A stretch of 64,000 nt of DNA from contig JACKPU010000002.1 in NCBI GenBank assembly GCA_024233285.1, forward strand, positions 124,001 to 188,000, in the 5' to 3' direction. Within the stretch, counting starts at the first letter, position 1, and every line of letters starts with the position of its first letter. The translations under genes were made by a program, and so were the position numbers. Shown in pieces: positions 15,506 through 24,196 of this stretch. The notes below the pieces were generated by a model that searched no databases, was not told the origin of the DNA, and saw only the letters and a program-made list of their open reading frames with translations. This stretch comes from Opitutaceae bacterium. Lineage in GTDB: Bacteria; Verrucomicrobiota; Verrucomicrobiia; Opitutales; Opitutaceae.

Positions 15506-16927
15506 ATGACCCCTGATCAGCTCGCGCAGCTTTTTCCCCTTGGCCCTGATTCGCTCAAACAAACCGGAGTGGCGGAGGGGCGGGTGGAAAAGCACACCTT
15601 CAACCGGAGCCGGATTTATCCGGGCACCGTGCGCGACTATTGGGTTTACGTGCCGGCGCAGTATCGTCCCGCGCGGGCCGCCTGCGTGCTCGTTGTGCAG
15701 GACGGCCATGATCACCTGTTTTCCGGTCGTTGGAATCTGGCGGTCGTGCTCGACAACCTCATCCAGCAAAGAGCCATGCCGGTCACGATCGGCGTCTTTA
15801 TCAATCCGGGAAAAATTCCCGCGGCGAATTCAGGTGGAAAAGAACGCGACAACCGCAGCTTGGAATATGATACGCCGGGCGATCGCTACGCGCGTTTTGT
15901 GCTCGAGGAAATTCTGCCGGAGGTGGAACAGCGATACCGTTTGCGGCAGGATGGGAACAGTCGCGCGATTTTCGGCGGCAGCAGCGGCGGCATGTGTGCG
16001 TTCAACGCCGCGTGGTCGCGGCCCGACGCGTTTCAGCGCGTTGTATCCGAAGTCGGCTCATTCACACCGATGCGCGGCGGGCACACGCTGGCCGCGCAAG
16101 TGCGGCTGCACGAACCGAAGCCATTGAAGATTTTCCTGCAGGGTGGCGCGCAGGATCTCGATGTCGTCAATGGCAACTGGTGGACGGCGAACTTGGACAT
16201 GCTCTCGGCGCTGCGTTATGCGGGTTACGAGGTGAACCACGTCTGGCATGAACAGGCCGGTCATAACGAATATCATTGCAACATGATCGCACCCGACGCG
16301 CTGCGCTGGGTGTGGGCCGGTTATCCGAAAAGGCCCGTGGCCGGGCGCGGTTCGAAGCAGCCCATCGTGCAGTTGCTGGCGCCCCAGAAAACGTGGCGCG
16401 AAGGCGCAGTGCCTGAACGGCGCGCGCCGCACCAAGTGGTGACGAAAGACGGTCGCAGGTATGTGGCAGAGACATCGCGCAACCGGGTGGTGTTGATTGA
16501 TGCGAAAGGCGTTTCACGCGTGGTGGCCAAGTTGCCGAAACCGGTGGCACTGGCGTTGACGCCCGATGAAGCGCAACTCGTGATCGCGACTGCCGATGGG
16601 AGTGAGACGCGCCTCGCGGTCATCGCACCAGCTGGCCGGCTGACGGCGGTCGAGCCGTATTTCCGGCGGATCGATCATGAGGCCCATCCGTCCGGCCGGA
16701 ACGTGGCGGTGGCGGTGGCTGAACCGGGCTGGGTGATCACCGCGATGGAACGCGCGATCCAATTCAACCACAGTAACGGATTGCCGTCCGGCAAAATGCC
16801 GGCGCCGTCGAGCGAACCGATCACGAACCTGTTCCTGGCCGGCCCGAAGCGCGATGTGCTGTGGGTCGCCGCAGGCGACCGCTGGTATTATCGCAAGTTG
16901 CGGTTGCTCGAATCGCTGTGGTGCTGA
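15506..16927 (+). CDS. esterase (enterochelin esterase/esterase D type) with C-terminal extension
   Basis: 473 residues. An alpha/beta-hydrolase of the putative-esterase family occupies about residues 25-275, with the nucleophile elbow IFGGSSGGMCAF (about 155-166) and a late His in EQAGHNEYHCNM. Residues about 310-473 form an extra region with short repeated beta motifs (RRYVAETSRNRVVLIDAKG, VALALTPDEAQLVIATADG) reminiscent of SMP-30/NHL propeller blades. No signal peptide is evident. Relatives hydrolyse esters of siderophores, feruloyl sugars or acetylated glycans; the substrate here is unknown. Its 3' end faces the dioxygenase gene across a REPIN-like repeat. Confidence 0.8.
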   Translation: MTPDQLAQLFPLGPDSLKQTGVAEGRVEKHTFNRSRIYPGTVRDYWVYVPAQYRPARAACVLVVQDGHDHLFSGRWNLAVVLDNLIQQRAMPVTIGVFINPGKIPAANSGGKERDNRSLEYDTPGDRYARFVLEEILPEVEQRYRLRQDGNSRAIFGGSSGGMCAFNAAWSRPDAFQRVVSEVGSFTPMRGGHTLAAQVRLHEPKPLKIFLQGGAQDLDVVNGNWWTANLDMLSALRYAGYEVNHVWHEQAGHNEYHCNMIAPDALRWVWAGYPKRPVAGRGSKQPIVQLLAPQKTWREGAVPERRAPHQVVTKDGRRYVAETSRNRVVLIDAKGVSRVVAKLPKPVALALTPDEAQLVIATADGSETRLAVIAPAGRLTAVEPYFRRIDHEAHPSGRNVAVAVAEPGWVITAMERAIQFNHSNGLPSGKMPAPSSEPITNLFLAGPKRDVLWVAAGDRWYYRKLRLLESLWC

Positions 16928-16936
16928 TCGACGGGC

Positions 16937-17015
16937 CTGTAGGGCGGGATCGCTGACCCCGCCAAAGCGAAAACGTTTGATCAATCGAGGCGGGATCAGC
17001 GATCCCGCCCTACAG
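16937..17015. repeat. REPIN-like inverted repeat, copy A
   Basis: Left arm 16937-16963 and right arm 16989-17015 are reverse complements at 26 of 27 positions, with a 25-base loop. Each arm is itself a small palindrome, GGCGGGATC-GCT-GACCCCGCC or close to it. It fills the gap between the convergent esterase and PhyH genes. Related copies lie at 44956-45034 and 50679-50783. Possible roles are bidirectional termination, mRNA protection, or a non-autonomous mobile REP doublet. Confidence 0.8.
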
Positions 17016-17022
17016 TCGGCCT

Positions 17023-17973
17023 TCAACAAATGCGGCGGGCGGGCTTCAGGTAACCGTTGTCCCACGCGCTGACCTGCAGCGGCAGTTTGCGCCAATAGTA
17101 TTTCAAGTCGTCGCTTTGCCAATTCGCGTAGATTTCCTCCCACGTGAGCGGGCAGTGCGGATTGAGCGAGCTGTTATCAACGGGTTCGTCGACCGGCTGA
17201 TAGCGGACGTCGAGCGAGAGGCGGATGCGATCCTTGAACTGGCAGCGCAGGGCCTTGTGCACGGTGTGCGCGGGGAAGGTGAGCACATCGCCGACCGCGA
17301 AATCGCCTTCCACCCACTGCGTCTCGGTGGGGCAGAGCGGAATGGCGAACCCGCCTGCGCCTTTGGCAGGTTGGACGGGAAGATAACCTTTGCGGTGAGA
17401 ACCTTTGAGCACGGTCAGACCGCCAAGCGCACGCGGGCAATCGCCGATGGGAAACCAACAGGTCCAAGCGTTGGTTGTGCCTTGAATGTAAGGAAAGTCC
17501 TGATGCGGCGGCGTGGGCACCATGAATTTGTGCGGTGTGACCATCCGGCAGATGTGCCGCGGATGCACAAGCACCTCGCGATCGAACAGCGCGCGGTAGA
17601 TTTCCAGCAAACGCGGGTGATGCGGTAAACGATGAAAGCGTTCGAGCCGCTGCACATCGTGATACGCGTCGGCCGTCACGCCGATGTCGGTCCGATGCAT
17701 CTCTTCGTCGCTGACGGCGTTGATCGCAGCGTAATCGATCAGGCCACCAAGGTCGTCCTGACCGGGCTGACGCCAGCCGTGCTTGTCCACCACGGCAATC
17801 AGTTCGCGGCGCAACGCGAGAATTTCGTCGGCGGGGAGACGGCCTTTGAAAAACAAATAGCCGTCTTCCTCTCCGCGGGCGCGCAGGGCCGCCGGATCGT
17901 CCAGCAAGGGCGTGGAATCGACGAAGAGCGTTTTGCGGATGGCGGGGTTTGCCTGAGCGCTGGGGGCGACCAT
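17023..17973 (-). CDS. phytanoyl-CoA dioxygenase (PhyH) family protein
   Basis: Non-haem Fe(II)/2-oxoglutarate-dependent oxygenase fold, 316 residues. The iron ligands are probably the His and Asp of PPHQDFPYI and the His of FPAHTVHKAL; an Arg for 2-oxoglutarate follows in RIRLSLDVRYQ. The start MVAPSAQAN is the only well-placed ATG. The substrate cannot be told from sequence: bacterial members hydroxylate amino acids, small metabolites and alkyl chains. It is followed downstream by the REPIN-like repeat and preceded on the same strand by a sulfatase gene 57 bp upstream. Confidence 0.82.
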   Translation of the reverse strand: MVAPSAQANPAIRKTLFVDSTPLLDDPAALRARGEEDGYLFFKGRLPADEILALRRELIAVVDKHGWRQPGQDDLGGLIDYAAINAVSDEEMHRTDIGVTADAYHDVQRLERFHRLPHHPRLLEIYRALFDREVLVHPRHICRMVTPHKFMVPTPPHQDFPYIQGTTNAWTCWFPIGDCPRALGGLTVLKGSHRKGYLPVQPAKGAGGFAIPLCPTETQWVEGDFAVGDVLTFPAHTVHKALRCQFKDRIRLSLDVRYQPVDEPVDNSSLNPHCPLTWEEIYANWQSDDLKYYWRKLPLQVSAWDNGYLKPARRIC

Positions 17974-18030
17974 GGGGATTGGCTGACTGCTTTGCGCGAA
18001 GCCGGTTGCGGCGTCAAGCAGGGCGCAAGG

Positions 18031-19401
18031 TCAGCTCGCCGGCGGCGGCTGTTCGGGGACGCGCTGACCGCCGGGGCGGACCGGGGCGTCGATAAACTGC
18101 GGGGCGGTTTCACCGGCCTCGACCATGCGTGCGCTCAGACGGCGACGCAGGTCGGCGGTGATTTCGCGATAAGAATCCAGACCGGCGAGGTTGGTGAGCT
18201 CCCAAGGATCGGCCATGAGGTCGTAGAGGTATTCATCCGCATAGGTCTCGGCAGCGGCGGCAATGAGTGGACGCCCCTCGGCGGTGGTGGCGGGCGAACG
18301 CACGCTGTATTTCCAGCGCTGGGTGCGGATGGCGCGACCGGTGATGTCTTCACTGATCTGCACAAACATGTTGTCGCGCCAATCAGCCGCGGTTTTCTGC
18401 GCGAGCGGGAGCACGGAGCGGCCGTGCATTTCAGCGGGAGGGGCAATCCCCGCGGCATCAAGCAGGGTGGCGGGCAGATCCACGAGGCTGACGAGCTGTT
18501 CGAGCCGGCCACCGCCGTTGAACCCCGGTCCGCTGATGGCGGCCGGGATGCGGATGGAGGCGTCGTGACAGGAGCGCTTGTATTCGCGGTTGCGGGTCTT
18601 GAAGTGGTTGCCGTGGTCGGAGGTGTAAAGCACGACGGTGTTGTCGAGCTGGCCGAGGCTTTTCAGAGCGTCGAGCATGCGGCCGAGGGCCTCGTCGAGG
18701 CGCTTGATCATGCCGCAATAGCCGGGCCAGTGCTGCGGCGCACTGCCGGTCAACGCGCGCAGGTCTGGCGGCAGCGCGGCGTCGGCGTAGCGCTCTTCGT
18801 AGCCGGTCGGGGCCGGATAGTCGTCGCGATGGTTTTGGTGGTGCGGCTCGATATAAGAAACGAACAGAAAGAACGGCGTTTCCGCGCGACTGCGTTGATC
18901 AATATAACGAATCGCGGCGTCGGTGATGGCATCGACGCGATAACCGGGCAGGTCATGGGCCCGGCCGTCTTCATCCCACAGGCGCGTTTGATAGGCGTCG
19001 GAGGTGAACTCGAGCGTGTTGGCGGCGAGCCAAGATTGGTAACCGCCTTGCATTTCCCGCGGCACGATGCCGCGTCCGGGGTGGGCGAGATGCCATTTGC
19101 CCATGTAGGCGGTGTGATAGCCGGCGTCGTTGAAATGGTGCGCGAGGGTGCGCAGGCCGGGTTTCATGGTCTGGCCGTTGCACCAGACGCCGGTGGCGGT
19201 CGCGTGCAGGCCGGTTTGCAAACAGGAGCGGGCCGGTGCGCAGACGGGCTGGCAGGTGAAGGCATTGGCCAGGTGCGTGCCCTGCGTGGCGAGCCGGTCG
19301 AAGTTGGGGGTCAAGCCGAGTTTGGAGCCGTGGACACCGGTGGTATCTGCGCGCTGCTGGTCGGTGAAAAAGACGATGACGTTGGGGCGGTTCGTCGACA
19401 T
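18031..19401 (-). CDS. sulfatase (type I, formylglycine-dependent)
   Basis: Hydrolyses sulfate esters, most likely of a sulfated glycan. 456 residues, beginning MSTNRPNVIVFFTDQQRAD with the Asp pair region for Ca2+. The active-site motif CAPARSCLQTG (Cys about residue 54) matches C-x-A/P-x-R and would be converted to formylglycine by a maturase not in this window. A second metal-site block, VVLYTSDHGNHFKT, lies in the middle. No clear signal peptide is present, so it may act in the cytoplasm. With the second sulfatase at 24197 and the deoxysugar genes at 3-5 kb it suggests use of sulfated fucose- or rhamnose-rich polysaccharides (inference). Confidence 0.92.
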   Translation of the reverse strand: MSTNRPNVIVFFTDQQRADTTGVHGSKLGLTPNFDRLATQGTHLANAFTCQPVCAPARSCLQTGLHATATGVWCNGQTMKPGLRTLAHHFNDAGYHTAYMGKWHLAHPGRGIVPREMQGGYQSWLAANTLEFTSDAYQTRLWDEDGRAHDLPGYRVDAITDAAIRYIDQRSRAETPFFLFVSYIEPHHQNHRDDYPAPTGYEERYADAALPPDLRALTGSAPQHWPGYCGMIKRLDEALGRMLDALKSLGQLDNTVVLYTSDHGNHFKTRNREYKRSCHDASIRIPAAISGPGFNGGGRLEQLVSLVDLPATLLDAAGIAPPAEMHGRSVLPLAQKTAADWRDNMFVQISEDITGRAIRTQRWKYSVRSPATTAEGRPLIAAAAETYADEYLYDLMADPWELTNLAGLDSYREITADLRRRLSARMVEAGETAPQFIDAPVRPGGQRVPEQPPPAS

Positions 19402-19534
19402 GGTGGATTTATCCCAACCCCGGAACGTGAGATTGCAAGTTCAAGGCCGGTCAATCGGCCGTCAAAAAGTGAACCCGATGGCGGTTCAGCGGTCTCAGAT
19501 TGTCATCTCCACTTTAGTGAGTTTGCTTTTCCTC

Positions 19535-20164
19535 ATGCGTTTCCGCCGAAGTCTTGTGCTGCTGTCCATCGGGGCGGTGTTCCTGACCCTGACATCAAAT
19601 CCGGTGACCGCGACCATCGTCATTCCTCCAGAGTTTGAGGAGATGGCGGCCAAGTCTGATTTTGTGGTGCGCGGTCGCGTTGACCGCATGACAAGCGAAC
19701 TCGTGGCCAAGGACGACAGCCGCAAGATCTACACGCGCGTGAAAGTCGAGGTGCTTGAAATCATCGCCGGCACGCCGCCCGAGGATCTCGTGCTGGTGTG
19801 CCTCGGCGGCCGGGTGGGGGATGAAGAATTGATCGTTGATGGCGCGCCGGTCTTTCGCGTGGGTGAAGAGAGCATTTTCTTTGTGCGTCGCAACGGCCGG
19901 GCGTTGAGCCCGCTGTATGCGATGAGTTACGGGCATTACCCGATCCGGACGGACAGTTCGACCAAGCGCCGTTACGTCGCCCGGCAGAATGAGGTGCCGT
20001 TGGAGAGTGTGGCCGAGGTGGCGCAACCGTTGCTCGACGGTCATGCGGCCCATGCTGAAAGCGCCCGCCGTTTGAAAGCCAATGCCCTGTCGCCCACGGA
20101 TTTTGCCGAAAAAATCAAAGCGGTGGTCAGCCGTCGCAACACCACCATCGATGCGAATCATTAA
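19535..20164 (+). CDS. exported protein of unknown function, first gene of protease/rhombosortase cluster
   Basis: 209 residues from the ATG at 19535, chosen because it gives a clean signal peptide, MRFRRSLVLLSIGAVFLTLT, ending near NPVTA. An in-frame ATG at 19475 would put extra residues before it. The mature part starts IVIPPEFEEMAAKSDFVVRG, followed by beta-rich sequence (RVDRMTSELVAKDDSRKIY, VKVEVLEIIAGTPPEDLVLV) that looks like an OB or beta-sandwich domain. Its end overlaps the start of the downstream metalloprotease by 14 bases. I recognise no family name; it may be a partner or inhibitor of the protease, which is a guess from position. Confidence 0.7.
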   Translation: MRFRRSLVLLSIGAVFLTLTSNPVTATIVIPPEFEEMAAKSDFVVRGRVDRMTSELVAKDDSRKIYTRVKVEVLEIIAGTPPEDLVLVCLGGRVGDEELIVDGAPVFRVGEESIFFVRRNGRALSPLYAMSYGHYPIRTDSSTKRRYVARQNEVPLESVAEVAQPLLDGHAAHAESARRLKANALSPTDFAEKIKAVVSRRNTTIDANH

Positions 20165-22868
20165 GATCATGCGTTGGGTCTTGGCGGCGTTGCTGAGTGG
20201 GGGGCTCGCGGGGAGTGCCCTGGCCTTCGACGTCTACAAAGACAGCAGTGACATCTATGTGGTGACCTGGCAGCCGGGTTCGATTCCGATGCAAATCAAG
20301 ATGCCGGCCCCGGCCGGCACGCTGATTGACGGCAGCACGAGCTACACGACGCCGATTCTCAACGCCATGCAGTTGTGGAATTCGCAGATGGGTGTGGTGC
20401 AGCTGATCGGCCAGCCGGCGGCGGGCACAAGTTATGCGACCGGCAACGACATCAACGAAATGGTCATGGATGCCGAAGCCGATGGCGACGAGTTCGGTGA
20501 CAATACCCTGGCGGTTACGCTATCCTACCGGGTCGGCAATACCCGGACCGAGGCCGATATCATTTTCAACAGCGCCTACTCGTGGAATTCCTACCGCGGT
20601 GCTTATCGCAATACGCCCGAAGACATGCAGCGCGTGGCCCTGCATGAACTCGGCCACGTGCTCGGTCTGTTGCATCCGGACGAGGCGGAGCCGACGCAAT
20701 CGGTGTCGGCCATCATGAACAGCACGATCAGCAACCTCGAGTCGCTGACCAATGATGACATCAGCGGCGCCCGCTATCTTTACGGTGCGCCCGGGGTGGT
20801 GCCGGCCAATGACAACTTCGCCAATGCCGCGGTCATCAATTTTTCCGGCGGCACCACGCAGGTGACTGGGGCAACGATTGGCGGCACGGCCCAAAGCGGG
20901 GAACCGCGGCACGACAGCGAGGATCCCAGCCATTCGATCTGGTGGCGCTGGACGGCCGCGAGCGGCAGCACGGTGACGTTGACGACCATGGGCAGCAATT
21001 TTGACACGGTGGTCGGGGTTTACACCGGCAGTTCCGTGAACGCCCTCACCAGCGTGGCCTCGAATGATGACGAAGAGAGCGGCGAAGTGCGCACGAGCAA
21101 ACTCGCGTTCAATCCGGTGGCGGGCACGACCTATTACATTGCCGTCGACGGCTGGAATGCAGCCTACGGTCAGGTCAGCCTTACGCTGACCACTGGAGCC
21201 ATCAGCACCACGCCGCCGACGATCACGACGCAGCCCGCCAATCTCAATGTCAGCGTCGGCGGCACTGCTATCTTCAGTGTCAACGCTTCCAACACCCCGA
21301 CCAATTATCTGTGGTATTTCAACGGATCGCCGATTTCCGGGGCGACCACTGCCACTTATACCTTGGGGACGGTCACGTCTGCAAATGCCGGGAACTACAC
21401 TGTGACCGTGGGCAATACGGCCGGCAGCGTGACCAGCGCCGCCGCGACTTTGAGCGTGTTTACGCCGGTCGTCTCGACGCAGGTTGTGACCAGCGGGAAT
21501 GATGTGACACTCGCGGCCCCCTTTGCGGATGGATTTTACCAATGGCAGGTCTCAACCGATGCAGGGGCAACTTGGACGAACCTTACGGAGAACGCCACAT
21601 ACAGCGGCGCGACCACGCCCTATCTCACCATTAAATCCGCGACGACCGGACAAAACAACTACCGCTATCGCTACGTGATCAATCCACTGGGCGGTTCGTC
21701 GATTGGGGCCCCCATCATCCTTTCGGTGGCGACAGCGCTGATTCCTTTCCCGGTCGCGATCGCCGCTGACGGTTCGGGCAACCTTTACGTGACTGATAGC
21801 TCGACCCATGTCGTCCAGAAAATCAGCACTGCCAATCAAGTGACGACCCTGGCCGGGACGAGCGGCAGCACAGGCTCAGCGGATGGCGCGGGCTCGGTCG
21901 CGCGCTTCAATCAGCCCAGCGGAATCACGGTGGCGAGCAGCGGTTTGCTGACGGTGTCCGACACTGCGAATGCCATGATCCGTCAGGTATCCGCCACAGG
22001 AGTGGTCGGGACCTTGGCCGGGTCGGCGTCGGTCCGGGGCAATGGGGATGGCACGGGCGGCGCGGCGACCTTCAGGCTGCCGATCGGCATCGCGCAGAAC
22101 AGCAGCGGCTCTCTTTATATCGCTGATGCCACCAACCACACCATCCGGGCGATGACCGCCGCGAATGTGGTCAGCACATTGGCGGGTTCGGCCGGAAATT
22201 CCGGATCGGCGGATGGCACGGGCGACGCGGCGCGCTTCAATTACCCCACTGGCGTGGCCGTGGATGGGGCGGGCAATGTTTATGTCGCCGATACAACCAA
22301 CAACTTGATTCGCAAGATCACGCCGGCGGGCCTGGTCTCCACGCTCGCTGGCGTGGTGGGCGTGAGCGGCTGGCAGGACGGCACCGGAGCGGGTGCACTC
22401 TTTAATCAACCGCAAGGCCTCGCCGTGGATGCTGCGGGCAACCTGTATGTGGCCGACACCGGCAACTCCACGATCCGCAAGATCTCGCCCGGCGGCGTGG
22501 TCACCACTTTGGCCGGACTCTCCACGATTGGCGGGCTGAAGGATGGCAACGGCACGGACGCATGGTTTAACCAGCCGCGGGATGTGACGGTTGATGGCAG
22601 CGGCAATGTTTATGTGGCGGACACCGGCAATGCCGCGATTCGCAAAATCACGCCGGCCGGTTTGGTGACGACGCTGGCATTGACGGCGGGTTCCAGCTCC
22701 GGCGGTTCGACGGGCGGCAGTTCCGGTGGCGGCACGACCACGCCGCCGACCACCGGCGGTTCGTCCGGCGGTGGTGGTGGGGGAGGCGGTGGCGCGCCGA
22801 GCCTCTGGTTTATTCTGGCCGTGGGCGGCAGCGCGTTGCTGCGAATGTGGCAACGTCAACGTCGCTGA
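20151..22868 (+). CDS. secreted matrixin-like metalloprotease with Ig-like and NHL repeats and Gly-rich C-terminal anchor
   Basis: 905 residues from the ATG at 20151, with a signal peptide ending near GSALA. A zinc protease domain carries HELGHVLGLLHP (about 165-176), the HExxHxxGxxH of matrixins. A PPC-like beta domain (about 220-350) begins NDNFANAAVI. An Ig-like domain (about 360-440) begins TTQPANLNVSVGGTAIFSV. At least five NHL blades (about 540-845) carry variants of GNVYVADTGNAAIRKITPAG. The tail is a Ser/Gly linker ending in a run of Gly, then APSLWFILAVGGSALL and RMWQRQRR: Gly-rich stretch, one transmembrane helix and a basic end, the layout of a GlyGly-CTERM sorting signal. The rhombosortase gene begins 2 bp after its stop, so it is the obvious substrate. 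Confidence 0.9.
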   Translation: MRIIKIMRWVLAALLSGGLAGSALAFDVYKDSSDIYVVTWQPGSIPMQIKMPAPAGTLIDGSTSYTTPILNAMQLWNSQMGVVQLIGQPAAGTSYATGNDINEMVMDAEADGDEFGDNTLAVTLSYRVGNTRTEADIIFNSAYSWNSYRGAYRNTPEDMQRVALHELGHVLGLLHPDEAEPTQSVSAIMNSTISNLESLTNDDISGARYLYGAPGVVPANDNFANAAVINFSGGTTQVTGATIGGTAQSGEPRHDSEDPSHSIWWRWTAASGSTVTLTTMGSNFDTVVGVYTGSSVNALTSVASNDDEESGEVRTSKLAFNPVAGTTYYIAVDGWNAAYGQVSLTLTTGAISTTPPTITTQPANLNVSVGGTAIFSVNASNTPTNYLWYFNGSPISGATTATYTLGTVTSANAGNYTVTVGNTAGSVTSAAATLSVFTPVVSTQVVTSGNDVTLAAPFADGFYQWQVSTDAGATWTNLTENATYSGATTPYLTIKSATTGQNNYRYRYVINPLGGSSIGAPIILSVATALIPFPVAIAADGSGNLYVTDSSTHVVQKISTANQVTTLAGTSGSTGSADGAGSVARFNQPSGITVASSGLLTVSDTANAMIRQVSATGVVGTLAGSASVRGNGDGTGGAATFRLPIGIAQNSSGSLYIADATNHTIRAMTAANVVSTLAGSAGNSGSADGTGDAARFNYPTGVAVDGAGNVYVADTTNNLIRKITPAGLVSTLAGVVGVSGWQDGTGAGALFNQPQGLAVDAAGNLYVADTGNSTIRKISPGGVVTTLAGLSTIGGLKDGNGTDAWFNQPRDVTVDGSGNVYVADTGNAAIRKITPAGLVTTLALTAGSSSGGSTGGSSGGGTTTPPTTGGSSGGGGGGGGGAPSLWFILAVGGSALLRMWQRQRR

Positions 22869-22870
22869 AC

Positions 22871-23461
22871 ATGTCCTTGCCGGCTGATGGGCGTTCGCGC
22901 ATTCCGTGGGTGTTTCTCGGGCTGGCGGCGGTGGCGCTGCTGATTCAGCTCAACCCGACTTGGCGCGACGGGCTCATTTACAATCGCACCGCCATTGGTG
23001 CCGGCGAAATCTGGCGGCTGTGGACCGGCCATTGGGTGCACTTCGGCTGGCCGCACTTTGTTGTGGATACGGGATTGTTTCTGATCCTGGGCTGGATGCT
23101 GGAGCGATCGCATCGCCGCGCCACTCTGACCGCGTTGGTGTTGATGCCGCTGTTGGTATCGCTGGTGTTGTATTTCTTCGATCCGGCAATGGAACGCTAT
23201 GCCGGGCTGAGCGCGCTTAACCTGGGTCTGCTGCTGTTCCTCGCCTTGCAGGGCTGGCAACGCGACTGGCGCGATTGGTTCTGGCCGGCCGTGCTCGTGA
23301 TCTACGTGGCCGAGGTGATTTTTGAAATCGTTTCCGGCGGCACCGGCGGCGGCATGATCAAATTCGACGATCCGACCGTGCGCGTGGCCACGAGCGCGCA
23401 CATTGCCAGCGCGGTTTATGCGATCGCGGCATGGCTGACCTGCCGCGCCCGTGGCACGTGA
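22871..23461 (+). CDS. rrtA: rhombosortase (rhomboid-family C-terminal processing protease)
   Basis: 196 residues with about six hydrophobic helices. Rhomboid hallmarks are present: HWVHFGWPHFVVDTG after the first helix, the serine motif YAGLSALNLG (Ser about 114), and a late His in TSAHIASAVYAI (about 177) as the partner of the Ser-His dyad. Short size and lack of extra domains fit rhombosortases, which cleave the C-terminal GlyGly-CTERM anchor of exported proteins. It starts 2 bp after the metalloprotease that bears such a tail. The canonical His after the serine (LHG) is Asn here (LNLG), a difference from the proteobacterial type. An ordinary rhomboid protease is the alternative reading. 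Confidence 0.78.
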   Translation: MSLPADGRSRIPWVFLGLAAVALLIQLNPTWRDGLIYNRTAIGAGEIWRLWTGHWVHFGWPHFVVDTGLFLILGWMLERSHRRATLTALVLMPLLVSLVLYFFDPAMERYAGLSALNLGLLLFLALQGWQRDWRDWFWPAVLVIYVAEVIFEIVSGGTGGGMIKFDDPTVRVATSAHIASAVYAIAAWLTCRARGT

Positions 23462-23467
23462 CAATGC

Positions 23468-24070
23468 TTATTGCGGTGCCGATTGCGGCATCGGCGTGTT
23501 GGCCGGTGATCCCGTGTTGTTTTTGCCGTCGGAGGCATCCCGGAACGTCGGATTCATGATGCTCCGGAACGTGGCGGTGTGTTGATACAGCACGGGCAGC
23601 GCGGTGTCGCCATACATGGCGGGATTGAAACGCCACTTGAGAATCGCGCGCGCGACCGACAGCGCGAAGATTTTGTCGCTGTGGCTGTAGCAGTAAAGGC
23701 TCTCCACTTTGCCCTCGGCGCTGACGTAAATCAGAAAGCTGGCGTCGCTTTCCTCGTTCTGCCACTTGCGGGTTTCCGGAAGGTTGGGCGGGGTCTCGTA
23801 TTTGGGTTTGGCCGGTTTGAGCTGCGGCGGCAGTTGCATGAACTTGGTTTTTTCAGCAAGGCCGCTCTTGGCGAGGGCTTCCAGCACCGGCGTGGGATCG
23901 CCTTCCTTCAGTTGAAGAATGGTTTTGGGCCCGAGAAATTGAGCCGTGTAGTTGGCGTCAAAAATGACGTCCTCCAGCGTGAGGTTGGTTTCTTCCTCGG
24001 CGAGGGCTGTGCTGCTCAAACAACCCAAGCCAAGCGCGCTCAATGCCAGACCTAAGCGAAAAATTTTCAT
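23468..24070 (-). CDS. secreted protein with TonB C-terminal-like domain
   Basis: 200 residues. The signal peptide MKIFRLGLALSALGLGCLSS ends at ALA. A Pro-rich linker around KPAKPKYETPPNLPE leads into a domain resembling the TonB C-terminus: FLIYVSAEGKVESLYCYSHS, then ARAILKWRFNPAMYGDTALP. TonB itself has an N-terminal membrane anchor; here a cleavable signal is more likely, so this is a periplasmic TonB-like protein rather than an energy transducer. Its stop lies 6 bp from the stop of rrtA, so the two converge. Function unknown. Confidence 0.65.
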   Translation of the reverse strand: MKIFRLGLALSALGLGCLSSTALAEEETNLTLEDVIFDANYTAQFLGPKTILQLKEGDPTPVLEALAKSGLAEKTKFMQLPPQLKPAKPKYETPPNLPETRKWQNEESDASFLIYVSAEGKVESLYCYSHSDKIFALSVARAILKWRFNPAMYGDTALPVLYQHTATFRSIMNPTFRDASDGKNNTGSPANTPMPQSAPQ

Positions 24071-24196
24071 GCCGCATGAAAATAAAATCTGCCCGGGTGA
24101 AGCAATCCAGATTTGTCATAACCACCGTGACGGGCTGAGAGCTTGCCAGATCGGCGCTGCGGTCGAAATCTGAACTGACCCCTTCGTTCTCCGCCG

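Noticed and set aside
17632..19638. 668-codon open frame spanning the sulfatase region on the plus strand
   Set aside because: Antisense of the sulfatase gene and part of the dioxygenase gene; Gly/Val/Arg-rich, no family resemblance.
22690..22800. Simple repeat or microsatellite of GGC/GGT
   Set aside because: It encodes the Ser/Gly linker before the C-terminal anchor and is explained by the protein design.
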